A stretch of DNA of 30,000 nt from Prorocentrum cordatum (GCA_963575745.1 CAUYUJ010003447.1:1284284-1314283); one strand, 5' to 3'. Counted from the stretch's first letter, positions 20,322 to 29,600 are shown. Numbers and translations are program-made. The notes: generated from the sequence alone by a model not told the origin.

Positions 20322-20343
20322 CTTGAGCCAAAATGGCTACGGA
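20322..20343 (-). promoter_or_regulatory. Dinoflagellate spliced leader sequence, genomically encoded
   Basis: On the minus strand this is a complete 22-nt match to the conserved dinoflagellate leader: T at the variable first position, then CCGTAGCC through GGCTCAAG. In these organisms the leader is added to mRNA 5' ends by trans-splicing from a separate SL RNA, so finding it in the genome ahead of an ORF marks a reverse-transcribed mRNA. It is not an SL RNA gene: the leader is followed by the relic copy, not by a GT donor and intron. The first two bases overlap the flanking direct repeat and could come from either source. Confidence 0.95.
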
Positions 20344-20362
20344 TGCTGATGATGGTGATGAT
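20342..20362. repeat. Target-site duplication, copy at the 5' end of the LINE
   Basis: Identical to 15422-15442. The overlap of one or two bases with the leader (20342-20343) makes the true duplication 19 to 21 bp. Beyond this copy the ATG-type repeat continues to about 20414, as expected if the element landed inside a longer microsatellite. Confidence 0.8.
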
Positions 20363-20414
20363 GATGATGCTCATGAACATGATGCTGCTGATGATGATGG
20401 TGATGGTGATGAGG
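20363..20414. repeat. ATG/GTG microsatellite, right part of the split target
   Basis: Imperfect GATGATGCT/GGTGATGG repeats in the same orientation as the block at 15366-15442. The minus-strand reading gives a His-rich run, which is simply the translation of the repeat. Confidence 0.85.
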
Positions 20415-20415
20415 G

Positions 20416-21080
20416 AGGAAGACCGACGGCAGACCGGGCGCCTCCACCCGTGCTGGGAGCGTGGGCCGCACAAGCCTGCTCCCCGCCGAGCTGGCTCCGG
20501 CCGGCGCAGCTCGGGGTCCTCTTGCGGTCGTCGAGGGGTCGGGCGGCGTGCCCTCTGGTCGAAGGTAGCTCGCCAATGTGCAGCGCAGGGGGCTCTCTTC
20601 CCCGTTTGCCTGAACCAAGCTTGAGCCACCTTGGCCGATTACAGTCATCGCGCCACAAGCAGGAGCACTGCAAGAGAACGGAGGGGCTTTCCTGGCCACC
20701 GCGACCTGCATCTAAGGAGCGGCCCGAAAACCGGAGCCCCTCACGAGATCAAAGCGGTCCTCATCTCGGCGCATTAGAAGGGAGCTGATAGGCAACGTTC
20801 CAAGCTTCGGCAGACTCTTCGATTCTCTGGGGGACCCTGTTGGCACGCCCGAAGCGGGTACGGAAAACAGTGAGCACGATGCCCAACAGCAAACATGTTG
20901 TCCGAAACCGACAGCGGCCGCTGTTGGGCAGACGACGGTCTGTCTCAAGTGGAGAACGCCCTCGGCGACACCGACAACGAACCCTGTTCAGATTTGACGG
21001 GAACTGTAGGCCTTCGTCACCGCACATGACCGCTCTTTCTGGTACCCATTTCAACCCTTTATTCAAACCTTCGTGCGGTA
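20416..21080. other. Flank of the LINE target with no supported gene
   Basis: Ordinary-complexity sequence outside the element. ORFs of about 100-130 codons occur on both strands without recognisable motifs. It belongs to the pre-insertion locus together with sequence left of 15366. Confidence 0.5.
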
Positions 21081-21082
21081 CC

Positions 21083-21306
21083 GTTCCTCCTCCTCCTCCT
21101 CCTCCTCCAACTCCTCCTCCTCCTCCTCCTCCTCCACCTCCTCCTCCTCCTCCTCCTCCTCCTCCTCCTCTCCTTAGTAAGGAAGGAGGAGTAGGAGTGG
21201 AGGTGGAGGTGGAGGTGGAGGTGGAGTAGGAGTAGGAGTAGGAGTAGGAGTACGAGTAGAGGAGGAGGAGGAGGAGGAGGAGGAGGAGGAGGAGGAGGAG
21301 GAGGAG
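21083..21306. repeat. Facing (TCC)n and (GGA)n tracts, large imperfect inverted repeat
   Basis: A TCC tract (21083-21172) is followed by TCCTTAGTAAGGA (a 5-bp stem with an AGT loop). Purine-rich GGAGTA/GGAGGT units come next, then a near-perfect GGA tract (21259-21306). The pure TCC and GGA parts are complementary over about 45 bp, so a long hairpin is possible. Each arm alone can also form triplex or G-rich structures. Confidence 0.8.
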
Positions 21307-21472
21307 AGAGGCCTGGGAGCGCAGGCCCCCGAGACGGCCACGAGGCCACTGCTACCCCCCCCCCGGCCCACCATCATCTTGGTGACGCGCTTCGCGAACT
21401 CGCCTGGGTCCTCGGTCGCCCCCACCCTCTTCTGACGGGCCATGGCAACATCAGTGGTTTGGCAGTTGTCGT

Positions 21473-21800
21473 CATCCTCCTCCACATCCATCCTCCCTCC
21501 TCCTCCTCATCCTGCTGCTCCTCCTCCTCCTCCTCCTCCTCCTCCTCACCATCATCATCAACAACAACATCAGCAGCACCATCGTCATCATCAGCAGCAG
21601 CATCATCATCATCAGCATCAGCATCAGCACCATCATAATAATCAGCATTATCATCCTCATCCTCAGCCTAATCCTCATCCTCGTTCTCATCCTGATCCTC
21701 ATCCTCGCTGCTCCCTTCTCCGTCCTGTCTTCCGTCTCCCCTTTCCTCGTTATCATCCTGCCTCCTCGCCTCGTCCTCCTCAACCGCCTCTCTCATCATC
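21473..21800. repeat. TCC, CAT and TCATCC microsatellite cluster
   Basis: A TCC run, then ATCATC/CAGCAG trinucleotides, then CCTCATCCTCAT hexamers. Confidence 0.85.
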
Positions 21801-22039
21801 CTTCTCCTCCTCTACGCCCCCTACGGTTAGGAGCTGTTGTTCGGCCTCCCAGGACCCTTGCCTGGCAGGATCGTCAGTAAGCGACTCGGAATGAAACGCA
21901 GGCCTCTGGACGGCCCCCGATGTGAAACACCACCACGTCACATTTTCCACTCGCACCAGCTCTCTTCTGCTGGTCAATGTCTTCCTGTTCCTGCTGCTGC
22001 TCCTCCTCCCGGTCATCCTCATCTCCTCCCACCCTACCC

Positions 22040-22200
22040 CAGCCACATCTTCTTCTTCTTCTTCATGCGCCTCCTCATCCTCCTCATTATCGTCCTCATT
22101 ACCACCAGTATCACCATCGTCACCCTAGTCATCCTAGTCGTCGAGCTCCTCCTCCAACGCCTCGATCGCCTGCTCAGAGTCATCCTCACCTCCTCACCTT
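22040..22200. repeat. Degenerate TCC/TCATCC tract
   Basis: Irregular continuation of the pyrimidine-rich type at 21473-21800, including a short TCTTCT run. Confidence 0.6.
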
Positions 22201-22309
22201 GCCCTTCCAATTGGACATCATTCTTCACTGTCCGACCTGATCGCTCCCCCCTCCCAATGGCAGCGAGCAGGTCATGGGGAAGCTAAACAGTTAGCGGGAG
22301 CTTACCAAT

Positions 22310-22670
22310 ATTGTGGGTGTGTGCAGACGTGGTGTATGTGGATGTGTGCGCATGTCTACAAGTGGAATGCATTGTGCGCTGGCTGTGCCCGGTGCGGCAT
22401 GTCGGTGTGCTTGCATGGCTGCATGACTACGTGTCCGCATGTACGAGTGTGTGCTCGGTTGTGCGTATTTGTTTGTGTGTGGTTGCTGGTATGTGCCTGC
22501 ATTCATGCGTGAACGCGTACACGGATGTGTTCGGAAGAAGTGGGTATTTGTGTGTACGTGTACACCTGCATGTGCACACATGGTGAGTATACATAGGCAC
22601 ATGAGCATACACACACACACACACACATATGCACGTACATACATGCAAGGACCGACCAACATACACAGTA
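22310..22670. repeat. TG/CA-rich degenerate microsatellite
   Basis: GTGTGT, GCATGT and GTGCGT words throughout, with a clean (AC)n run at about 22610-22626. Long Cys/Val/His-rich ORFs here are translations of the repeat. Confidence 0.8.
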
Positions 22671-22899
22671 TATAATCACGCGCTATATGTTCTGGCGCAG
22701 GACGAAGCAACGTCATCATGCAGCAGATGCGGGTCTCCAACCCTCGTTGGCGTGAGAGCATCTTGGACGCTCTCAGCATGTTTTGGATTGTCGAGGGACG
22801 GTGCTGGGGTCGTTCTGGGGCATCTTGGAAACCCTCGTGGGCCTCTGGTGGGGCGCCTTCTACCCGCTGTTGGGCGGGCCCCTTGGAGGCCGCGTCCTC

Positions 22900-23045
22900 C
22901 TCCTCGTACCCCTCGTCCTCCTCCTGATCCTCCTCCTCCTCCTCGTCCTCCTCCTCCTTCTCCTCCTCCTCCTCCTACTCCTCCTTCTCCTCCTCCTCCT
23001 CCTGCTCCTCCTGCTCCTCCTCCTCCTCCTCTTCCTTCTCCTCTC
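22900..23045. repeat. (CTC)n microsatellite
   Basis: About 145 bp of CTC/TCC trinucleotides with CTTCTC and CTGCTC interruptions; encodes poly-Leu in one plus frame. Confidence 0.9.
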
Positions 23046-23064
23046 CCTATCACGCGCATTGTGG

Positions 23065-23440
23065 GCCCTTTCGGGGCACTCTCGGGACTATCCTCGGCTC
23101 TCCCTGGAGCCACATGACACCAATTGTCACCGCGACCTTGAAGCTCTCTGACCCGTCCTGGGAACCTCTTGGGCTGCCTAGAAACTCTGCAGCAGTCCGG
23201 GAAGACGTTTGAGGACCTCTCGGGGGTCCCGATCTGGGACAACCTTGGCCCACTGGGGGCTCTCTTGGGGCGTGCTACCGACTTGGGCCCTCTTATTGCT
23301 CTGTTGGGCTGTCTTGGACTCTCCAAAGGCGGTCTTGAGCTAGATGAGAGGACACGTGTGACCTTCTGAGGCTGTTGTTGAAGGCTCGTTTCTACCCCAG
23401 GGCCCTCTCGAAGGCCTCTGGTACCCTCTGAGGTTACGTT
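23065..23440 (-). repeat. CCCAAGAGGCC-family minisatellite, locus 2 (inverted)
   Basis: Units such as GGGCTCTCTTGGGGC and GGACTCTCCAAAGGC, the reverse complement of the locus 1 family. Strongly degenerate. Confidence 0.6.
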
Positions 23441-23469
23441 GAATAGCCAAGCAGGCTAAGCGAGCGTGT

Positions 23470-23970
23470 ATGAAACAATATGGCTGGTGAAAAGACAAGC
23501 CCTATGCAGCTGCGGTGGCCGCGCGAGGCGCGCGCTGAAAATGACGCGGCGGCGCCATGCGAGCACCTCCGATCGGACCTTCAGAGAAGCTCTCGTATGG
23601 CGCGCGATCCGCGTGAGCGTGTGCCAGAGTGGACGCGGCGGCATGCAAGAACCCTCTCTGGGGCCATAGGTGAAATTCCCTGTGGTGCGCGATCCGCGTG
23701 ATGATGTTCCGAAATGGGCACGGCGCCGCCATGCGTGTTCTTTCTGTTGGGCCGTTGGTGGAGCCCCATGTGGCGCAACATCTGCGTGGTAGGGTGCCGA
23801 CATGTGTGCGACACTGCCATGCGAGCGCGTCCACTGGGACCCTCGGTGGAGCCCACCGGTGTGGCACGATCCGCTCAGCGGGTGTTCCGAAACGTGCACG
23901 CCGCAACCATGCGAGCACCTCCTCTGATGCAGTGGGTGGAGCTCCCTATGGGGGCACGGGACGTGTAAGA
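23470..23970 (+). repeat. 86-90-bp tandem repeat, about five copies
   Basis: The landmark CATGC in the context GCCATGCGAGCACCTCC recurs at 23556, 23642, 23730, 23818 and 23908 (spacings 86, 88, 88, 90). Each unit also holds GCGCGATCCGCGTGA-like and GGTGGAGCCC-like words. The period drifts and is not frame-preserving. Confidence 0.85.
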
Positions 23971-24029
23971 GGTATCAACATTGACGAGGGCAGGAAGAGG
24001 GGAGAGATGGAGAGGGAGAGGGAGGCATG

Positions 24030-24180
24030 ACAGCATGAGTGAGACGTGCGGCGCTGCCGAGGGAAAACGGGGACCCAGCCACACAAGGTTAAGAAAAAAC
24101 AATCAGAGAAGCGGGATGCGTAGGGTGAGTGAGACGCGCTGCGCTGTGGATTCGAAACGAGGGCCCAACAACACAGGCGG
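24030..24180 (+). repeat. 90-bp direct repeat pair
   Basis: AGTGAGACGTGCGGCGCTG at 24038 and AGTGAGACGCGCTGCGCTG at 24128, each followed about 15 bases on by related AAACG-GG-CCCA words. The period matches the neighbouring 86-90-bp array, so it may be a decayed extension. Confidence 0.65.
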
Positions 24181-24224
24181 TTGGGGATAATTAGCTTTGG
24201 CAATGTTGACTGGTTGGCGCCTCG

Positions 24225-24390
24225 TCTTCGGCATGTTGGAGGCTCTCGTGGAGCCTCCAGTGGGCCTCTTGGGGCCTCGGGGGGACTCGTAGATCGTCTG
24301 GAGGGCCTCCTGGAGCCATCTCGGGTCATCTGGGCGCCCTTCTGGGCCACCTCGGGCGCCGCTTGGGGTCCCCAAGAGGTGGGACTAAAC
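24225..24390 (-). repeat. CCCAAGAGGCC-family minisatellite, locus 3 (inverted)
   Basis: GCCTCTTGGGGCC, GGAGGCTCTCGTGGAGCC and similar words, opposite in orientation to the nearby block at 24670-25300. Confidence 0.65.
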
Positions 24391-24669
24391 ATCGCACCCC
24401 GATGCGAGACATCATGCCAGGGGGGGCCCGGCAGTCCAGTATACCATGGATGCGTTTGTGCTTGTGCATGCGAAAATGGTAATGTGTACGCTCGTGAGTG
24501 CGAATCCGTCGACCACGCTGTTCCGTTTGACTCGTCGTCGTCGTCGCTCCCCCGCTCCTTCCCTCGGCCCTCTTCCTCAAGCGTGCCAGCCAACACGAAA
24601 TGGAGCAACGTCTTAGAGGGTGTTGAGGTGGGTGTTGAGCCGGGTGATGCGCGGGGATCACAGGTCAGA

Positions 24670-25300
24670 GTACCGAGGGTCCCGAAGCCCAAAAAGGCCC
24701 CAAGACGGGCCAAGAATGCCCCAAGAGGCCCCGAAAGACGGTCCAAGAGGGCCCCGAATCGCCGAACGACTGGTCCAGGACGCCCAAGATAGCCTCCTGA
24801 CTACCCAAGAAGCCTCCAAAACGCCCCAAGGGGCCTCCCAGAGCACTCCCAAAAAGGCACCAAGAGGCAACCGCCATTGATTTGCCTTGTGCGTTCTCAC
24901 CTTTTCGGCTTTCCGACGCTCCAACACGGCCCAAGAGGCCCCCAAGATCGCTCAAAGACGGCCCAAAGAGGCCTGCAAAAGGGCTCCAAAAAGACCCAAT
25001 AGGGCCTCAAGACGGCCCAAGCCTCCAAGACGGCCCGAGAGGCCCCCGGGGGGGCTCCAAGAGGGTGCCCAGATGGGGGACCCGAACGGATAGATCAAGC
25101 CCTTGGCCCTGAGAGGCTCCCAGGAGGCCCCAAGAGGTCCCCAAGAGGCCCCCGAGATGCCCCGAGAGGCCTCTAAGAGGGGAAGCCCCAAGAGGCCCCA
25201 AGAGGCTCTCGACAGGAACCCACGTGGCTCCCAAGAAGTCCCCACTGCCCCCCAGAGGCCCAGGAGAGCGCTCGGAAGGGACCCCAAGAAGCATCTCTGA
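24670..25300 (+). repeat. CCCAAGAGGCC-family minisatellite, locus 4
   Basis: About 630 bp of CCCAAGAGGCCCC, CCAAGACGGCCC and CCAAGAAGTCCCC units, interrupted at about 24870-24920. The Pro/Arg/Gln-rich ORFs across it are translations of the repeat. Confidence 0.85.
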
Positions 25301-25409
25301 GGACTCTGACCCACGCCAGCGTCGACGTTGTCGTCGCCGCAGCCACCGCCGTCGTCGACCCCCTTCAGGGTCGGCGGCACCAGCCGTAAGGCATTCGCAA
25401 TCTAGTCTT

Positions 25410-26720
25410 CATGTTCGTACATATTGGCATGCATACATACATACATACATTCACACATAAATGAATGCATACGTTCGTACGTCCGCACGTACATGCATGT
25501 ACGTATGCAGACTTGATTGCATGAATGCGTGCGTAGGTGCACTGTAACATACATATGTACATGTACAGGTGTACATGTATGTGCATGCATACATGCGTAC
25601 ATTCACACGCAACTTCATATATGCATATAGTATGTTACGCAGGCATACATGTACATGTGAACATACATACATACCTACGTGCATGCATGCGTACATACGT
25701 AAATACCTGCATATGACACGTGTACTTACATACATACACACAGGCATGCATACATACACACATACGTGCATACGTAACGGCATACACACATACAAATACA
25801 TACGTGCATACACACGTAAGTATACACATACGTATATACATATAGAAGTGCATACATACGCCCATGCATGCATGCCTCAAAATCTACATATAAGCACACA
25901 TACATACCCATATAGCTACATGCATGCATACATACCTGCAGCCATACAGACACGCATATATACATGCATGCATGCATGAATGCATACATACATACAGACA
26001 TACCAGCATACCAGCATGCACACACATAGGCATGCATACCTGCATACACAGTTACGTGCACGCACACATTCTCACGTATCTGCATACATGCACATAGGTG
26101 TACATACATACAGACAGATGCACATCGACGTATGCCTACACAGTTGCATATACATATACATATCCCTCTACGCCTACACACATGTACATACATACAGACC
26201 GGCGCTAATGTATGCGTACATGCATATATACACATACGCGCATACATATATACAATACGTACACAAACACACATGCGTACACGCATACATACATGTTTGC
26301 ACATATATACATATACACACATATTTATAGACATGTATACATACATACACGCATGCACACATGCATACATACATGCATGCATATACACGATCACGTACAC
26401 ACATACACGCATACATACATACGTACAGACTTACACACATGCGTACACACATACACATACCTACACACGTCTGCATGCGCTTACATCTACTACATCTACG
26501 TACATATACAGTTGTAAGCATACGTACACGCACACATGCATACACGCATGTACACATGCATGCATACATGCATACATATATACATACATACATATGTATG
26601 TATGTGCGCATAGACACATGCATACATACATGCATACATGCATGCATACATTCAGGTATACATGCATGCATGCACGCATGCATACATAAATGCATTCACA
26701 CATGTATACAAGCGCTCGCG
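25410..26720. repeat. 1.3-kb degenerate CATA/CATG microsatellite
   Basis: Four-base periodicity (ACATACATACATGCATGCAT, TACGTACA) runs with drift for about 1.3 kb. Six-frame ORFs rich in His, Thr, Tyr, Cys and Met come from the repeat, and many have matching ORFs on the other strand. Confidence 0.95.
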
Positions 26721-26963
26721 TGTATGAGAACACGCATGTCCACGCGGATTGCAAGCGTGTGCTGCCATAGCGCATGGCCGTAATGCCCACGACCGATCTA
26801 GAGCAGGGCGGAAGAGCACGACAGGAGAGCAGAGGAATGCTGAAGAGAAAATGGGGGAATGGAGGTGAGTGGTGAGTACAGGGGGGCGATCGGCTCGGCG
26901 AAGGGGGGGTGAGCAAAGGGTGGATAGATAATTTCTCTTCGGCCTCCTGGCGCCCGAGGCGCC

Positions 26964-27045
26964 AATGAATCGATGAGAGCCGCCCGGCGGCGAGGCCGAG
27001 GCCAGCAGCGTGCAGCAGATCCCGTACACCCCCTGCCCGATCCCC
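26964..27045 (+). repeat. Diverged dispersed repeat, family A copy 1
   Basis: Starts CCAATGAATCGATGAGAGCC and continues with GGCGGCGAGGCCGAGGCCAG. It aligns without large gaps to 28572-28656. Confidence 0.75.
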
Positions 27046-27779
27046 CCTCCTCGTCCGCCCCGAGATGAGGGGGGGCAGTGGACAAAGGGGGCAGGGCAGA
27101 CGCGGGGGAGGTGGTGGGAAGAGGCGCAGAGTGGGGGCGCGAGGGAGGGGGGCTCGGAGGAGGGCCAGTTGAGACAACAGCGGTTCTCCCGCCCAACCCA
27201 AATCGGCTCAAACATATGTCATTGAAACCCTCCTTGGGTCCATCCTGACGAGTTCTCGGGGGCGGATCCACGCGTGGCAACGAGAAGCCTCCAGGAGGCA
27301 ACACGATGGCGAAGAACGCAAGTCAAGTGAGAGCCGCCGTTGTCTCGACTGGTCCTCATCCGAGATGAGGGCGTAGGGGCCATACCAGGGAGGAGGTTTA
27401 GGGGGTCTGGAAATTGACACCAAGACCAACACGGGGGAGTGCCTCCACCAGGGGAGATGATCCTGAATTCTGGTGGTTTTCTCGGCCACCTAAGAAGCCC
27501 TAATCTTACCACCAATGGGGCGCAGAAGGACATACTAATACGATGCGCAATCCGCAAAGGCGCATGGCCGAACCCAGCAAATACCGCAAACGTAGTATAG
27601 CATATGGTTTCCCAAACGGTATGGCCAGACAGCGCCCGCCACCGAGCCTATACTGCGAGACTTCTGAAGGCGCACGCTGCCAACGCGGGGCCGACGCACA
27701 CATGATACAAGTAGATATCTAGGTGGCGCCGAGCCAAATCGGGCTGTCCCGGGCCGATCCGAACCCTGGTCTGCCTGGC

Positions 27780-27895
27780 GTTGCAGGATCCTTCAAGATC
27801 CTGCAGGATCCTGCACGCCTGGGTCAGTGCACCCCTGGCCTTGGGGGATCCTGCAAGATCTGGCGTTCTGACAGACCCCCGTCTGCACTGACCCG
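27780..27895. repeat. GGATCCTGCA-type short repeats with an 11-bp inverted repeat
   Basis: GGATCCTGCA and AAGATCCTGC words recur at 27785-27860. GGGTCAGTGCA (27821-27831) and its complement TGCACTGACCC (27884-27894) flank part of the block. Confidence 0.7.
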
Positions 27896-27928
27896 ACCTC
27901 CGTCTCTGGGACCGGCATAGGGGGGGAT

Positions 27929-28100
27929 GCATCGACCTGGAACCGGCGATACATCGCCGATGGATCGGCGATAGGCCCCCCGTAGTGGATCCGCACCTTC
28001 CTGGGCGGGTTGGGGCTATCGGGCTCCTGTTGGCGATCAATGGGCGATTGGGGGTCGATGTATCCCCCCCTATGCCTGTCCCCCCCTATTCGTCTTGCCC
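27929..28100 (+). repeat. Diverged dispersed repeat, family B copy 1
   Basis: Landmarks in order: GCATCGACCTGGAACCGGC, GATCGGCGATAGGC, GTGGATCCGCACCTTCC, GGCGATTGGGGGTCGATG, then C-rich words. They recur in the same order at 29431-29600. Confidence 0.8.
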
Positions 28101-28571
28101 CTGATTCGGGCCCGGCGAGATCGAGGTCATCCTCCCCCGGTGGAGGCAACAGCAGGTACTGGCGCTGCCGACCACAGTCCACCTCCATGCCTCCGCCGGT
28201 GGCCCCCGAGGCCGGCCGCCCAAGACCCCGCACCCCCAACGAGGGCGAGGAGCCGCGCGGCGGGGCACGTCGCGAGAGTGCCGCGCCTGCAACAGTGACG
28301 CCCCTCCGGCGGCGCGAAGCACGGCCGCGTCAAAGTTTGGGTTCGGGCGGGGGTGGGACCACGGGATGATGGCATGGCAGGACGGGATCGGCACACGTGC
28401 CAGAACTTCTGGAGCATCCAGCGCCCCTCGGCTCTGGGCCCCGTGCGCAACGATAGGAGCATCTTGGGATCGTGTCACTATCATGACATGTTGCTCCTCT
28501 GTGCAAGCGGGGGGGCTAGCGAGTCAGCTCGCGCAGCTGACTTCTCCAGCGCCTCCCAGCGCCTCCCAGCG

Positions 28572-28656
28572 CCAATGTATCGAGGAAAGGCGCCTGGCGA
28601 CGAGGCCGAGACCAGCTGCACGCAGCAGGTGTCGTAGCCCCCCCCCCTTTCCCTAT
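28572..28656 (+). repeat. Diverged dispersed repeat, family A copy 2
   Basis: Starts CCAATGTATCGAGGAAAGGC and continues with GGCGACGAGGCCGAGACCAG; roughly three quarters identical to 26964-27045 by eye. Just upstream, GCCTCCCAGC is duplicated in tandem (28551-28570). Confidence 0.75.
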
Positions 28657-28659
28657 CCC

Positions 28660-29040
28660 GCGCCCTGGCGTCCGACCCCATACGGCTGGATAATTTGGAA
28701 GTTTGAGATTCGATGACAGTGGAAATTCGACATGGCGACGGAGGGGGAGGAGGAGTGAGGATCGTAGACGCCAAGTCCGTATTCGACTTGCTCGCGAAGT
28801 GCACGTCTGGGAGGAAGCAGGGCAGAAGAGTGGCCATCGATCTGGTCATCCTCGGGAGACGCGCTGCAGCAGGACAGATCGTGGCCAGGGGCTAAGACGC
28901 ACCCGAAACAGTTGGCACGAAGTCGCCAGGGCTTGAGGGAACCTTGCCAGGGCTGGAATGAGTGAAAACACTGGCCACGGCCACACGCAAGAGAGACCCC
29001 AGGCAGAAGTGACCTGTTAGAGGCCTCCTGACTTGGGTCC
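28660..29040. other. Stretch with no supported gene
   Basis: Ordinary-complexity sequence with short ORFs on both strands and no recognisable domain. Confidence 0.45.
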
Positions 29041-29082
29041 GAGAAGATGAGGTCGGAATATTGCGCCGACCTGCCAGTACAT

Positions 29083-29165
29083 CGCCGACGCATCGCCCAC
29101 GCACCGGCGACGCATCGGCAACATCGGCGATGCATCGGCGACATCGGCGTAAAGAAAATCGCCGA
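29083..29165. repeat. ATCGGCGA-type minisatellite
   Basis: CATCGCCGACG, CACCGGCGACGCATCGGC and GCGATGCATCGGCGACATC words, partly self-complementary. The same words occur singly in both family B copies. Confidence 0.75.
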
Positions 29166-29379
29166 TGCAGCGCGATCCTCCGACCCCGTCTACTCGGACC
29201 CAATCTGAGAGGCCCGTGGTGCGAGCTGCTTGCGCACACGTGGTGGACGCGCTCGAGCCCAGCGGTGCGGTCTCGGGCGAGGGGCGAGCGAAGCTAATTA
29301 AGCGAGCGACAGGAGGTGCCGCAGTTGCCGCGCCAGCACAGAAAAAACGAAGCAGAAATGCAGGGGGAAGGCGGCGTGA

Positions 29380-29398
29380 GGGGGGGGGGGGGGGGGGG
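29380..29398. repeat. G19 homopolymer run
   Basis: Nineteen G in a row followed by CGGCGG. This is the third run of 17-19 G in the window. Confidence 0.9.
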
Positions 29399-29430
29399 CG
29401 GCGGCTCGGGAAGGGGCTTGGGGGGGGAAA

Positions 29431-29600
29431 GCATCGAGCTGGAATCGGCTATACCCAGCAGATCGGTGATAGGCACACGATAGCGGATCCGCACATTCCC
29501 AGGCGGGGCGGGCCGTCGGATCCCCGACAGCGATCAGGTGGCGATTCGGGGGCGATGCGCCCCCCCTGAACCTCTCCCCCCAACGTTATCCCCCCGATGA
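29431..29600 (+). repeat. Diverged dispersed repeat, family B copy 2
   Basis: GCATCGAGCTGGAATCGGC, GATCGGTGATAGGC, GCGGATCCGCACATTCC and GGCGATTCGGGGGCGATG follow the order of 27929-28100. Several substitutions and small gaps are present. Confidence 0.8.

Larger units (their letters stand above)
15443..20341 (-). mobile_element. LINE-type retroelement carrying a spliced leader at its 5' end
   Basis: A non-LTR retrotransposon of about 4.9 kb read on the minus strand. In order it shows a 22-nt DinoSL plus a 15-nt SL relic, ORF1 (coiled coil, then a possible RNA-binding region), and ORF2 (Ser/acidic linker, APE-type endonuclease with LQETHG, GDCNF and SDHCPV, reverse transcriptase with RQGCPLSG and AFADDIG, C-terminal region with a CYAESSDTMKHY stretch). 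An identical direct repeat of up to 21 bp lies immediately outside both ends and is the likely target-site duplication. No poly(A) tail is seen; the 3' end is a short GC-rich stretch with the palindrome CCCGCGGG at 15454-15461. The reading frame is broken about nine times and there is one in-frame TGA, so this copy is not expected to make functional protein. Boundaries are good to 1-2 nt because the first SL bases overlap the duplicated bases. Confidence 0.92.

Noticed and set aside
20322-20331. ORF1 start within the leader at 20331
   Set aside because: The codon there is TTG inside the leader; the first in-frame ATG is at 20119-20121.
20307-20343. SL RNA gene
   Set aside because: No splice donor or intron follows the leader; the truncated second leader and ORF1 follow instead.
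20416-20711. Minus-strand ORFs just upstream of the LINE as a zinc-finger N-terminus of ORF1
   Set aside because: The leader and the flanking direct repeat place the element 5' end at about 20341, so this sequence is pre-insertion flank; the Cys/Trp words do not form a regular finger.
25451-26695. Several His/Thr/Tyr- or Cys/Met/Val-rich ORFs of 100-250 codons
   Set aside because: They arise from CATA repeats on both strands and share no conserved order.
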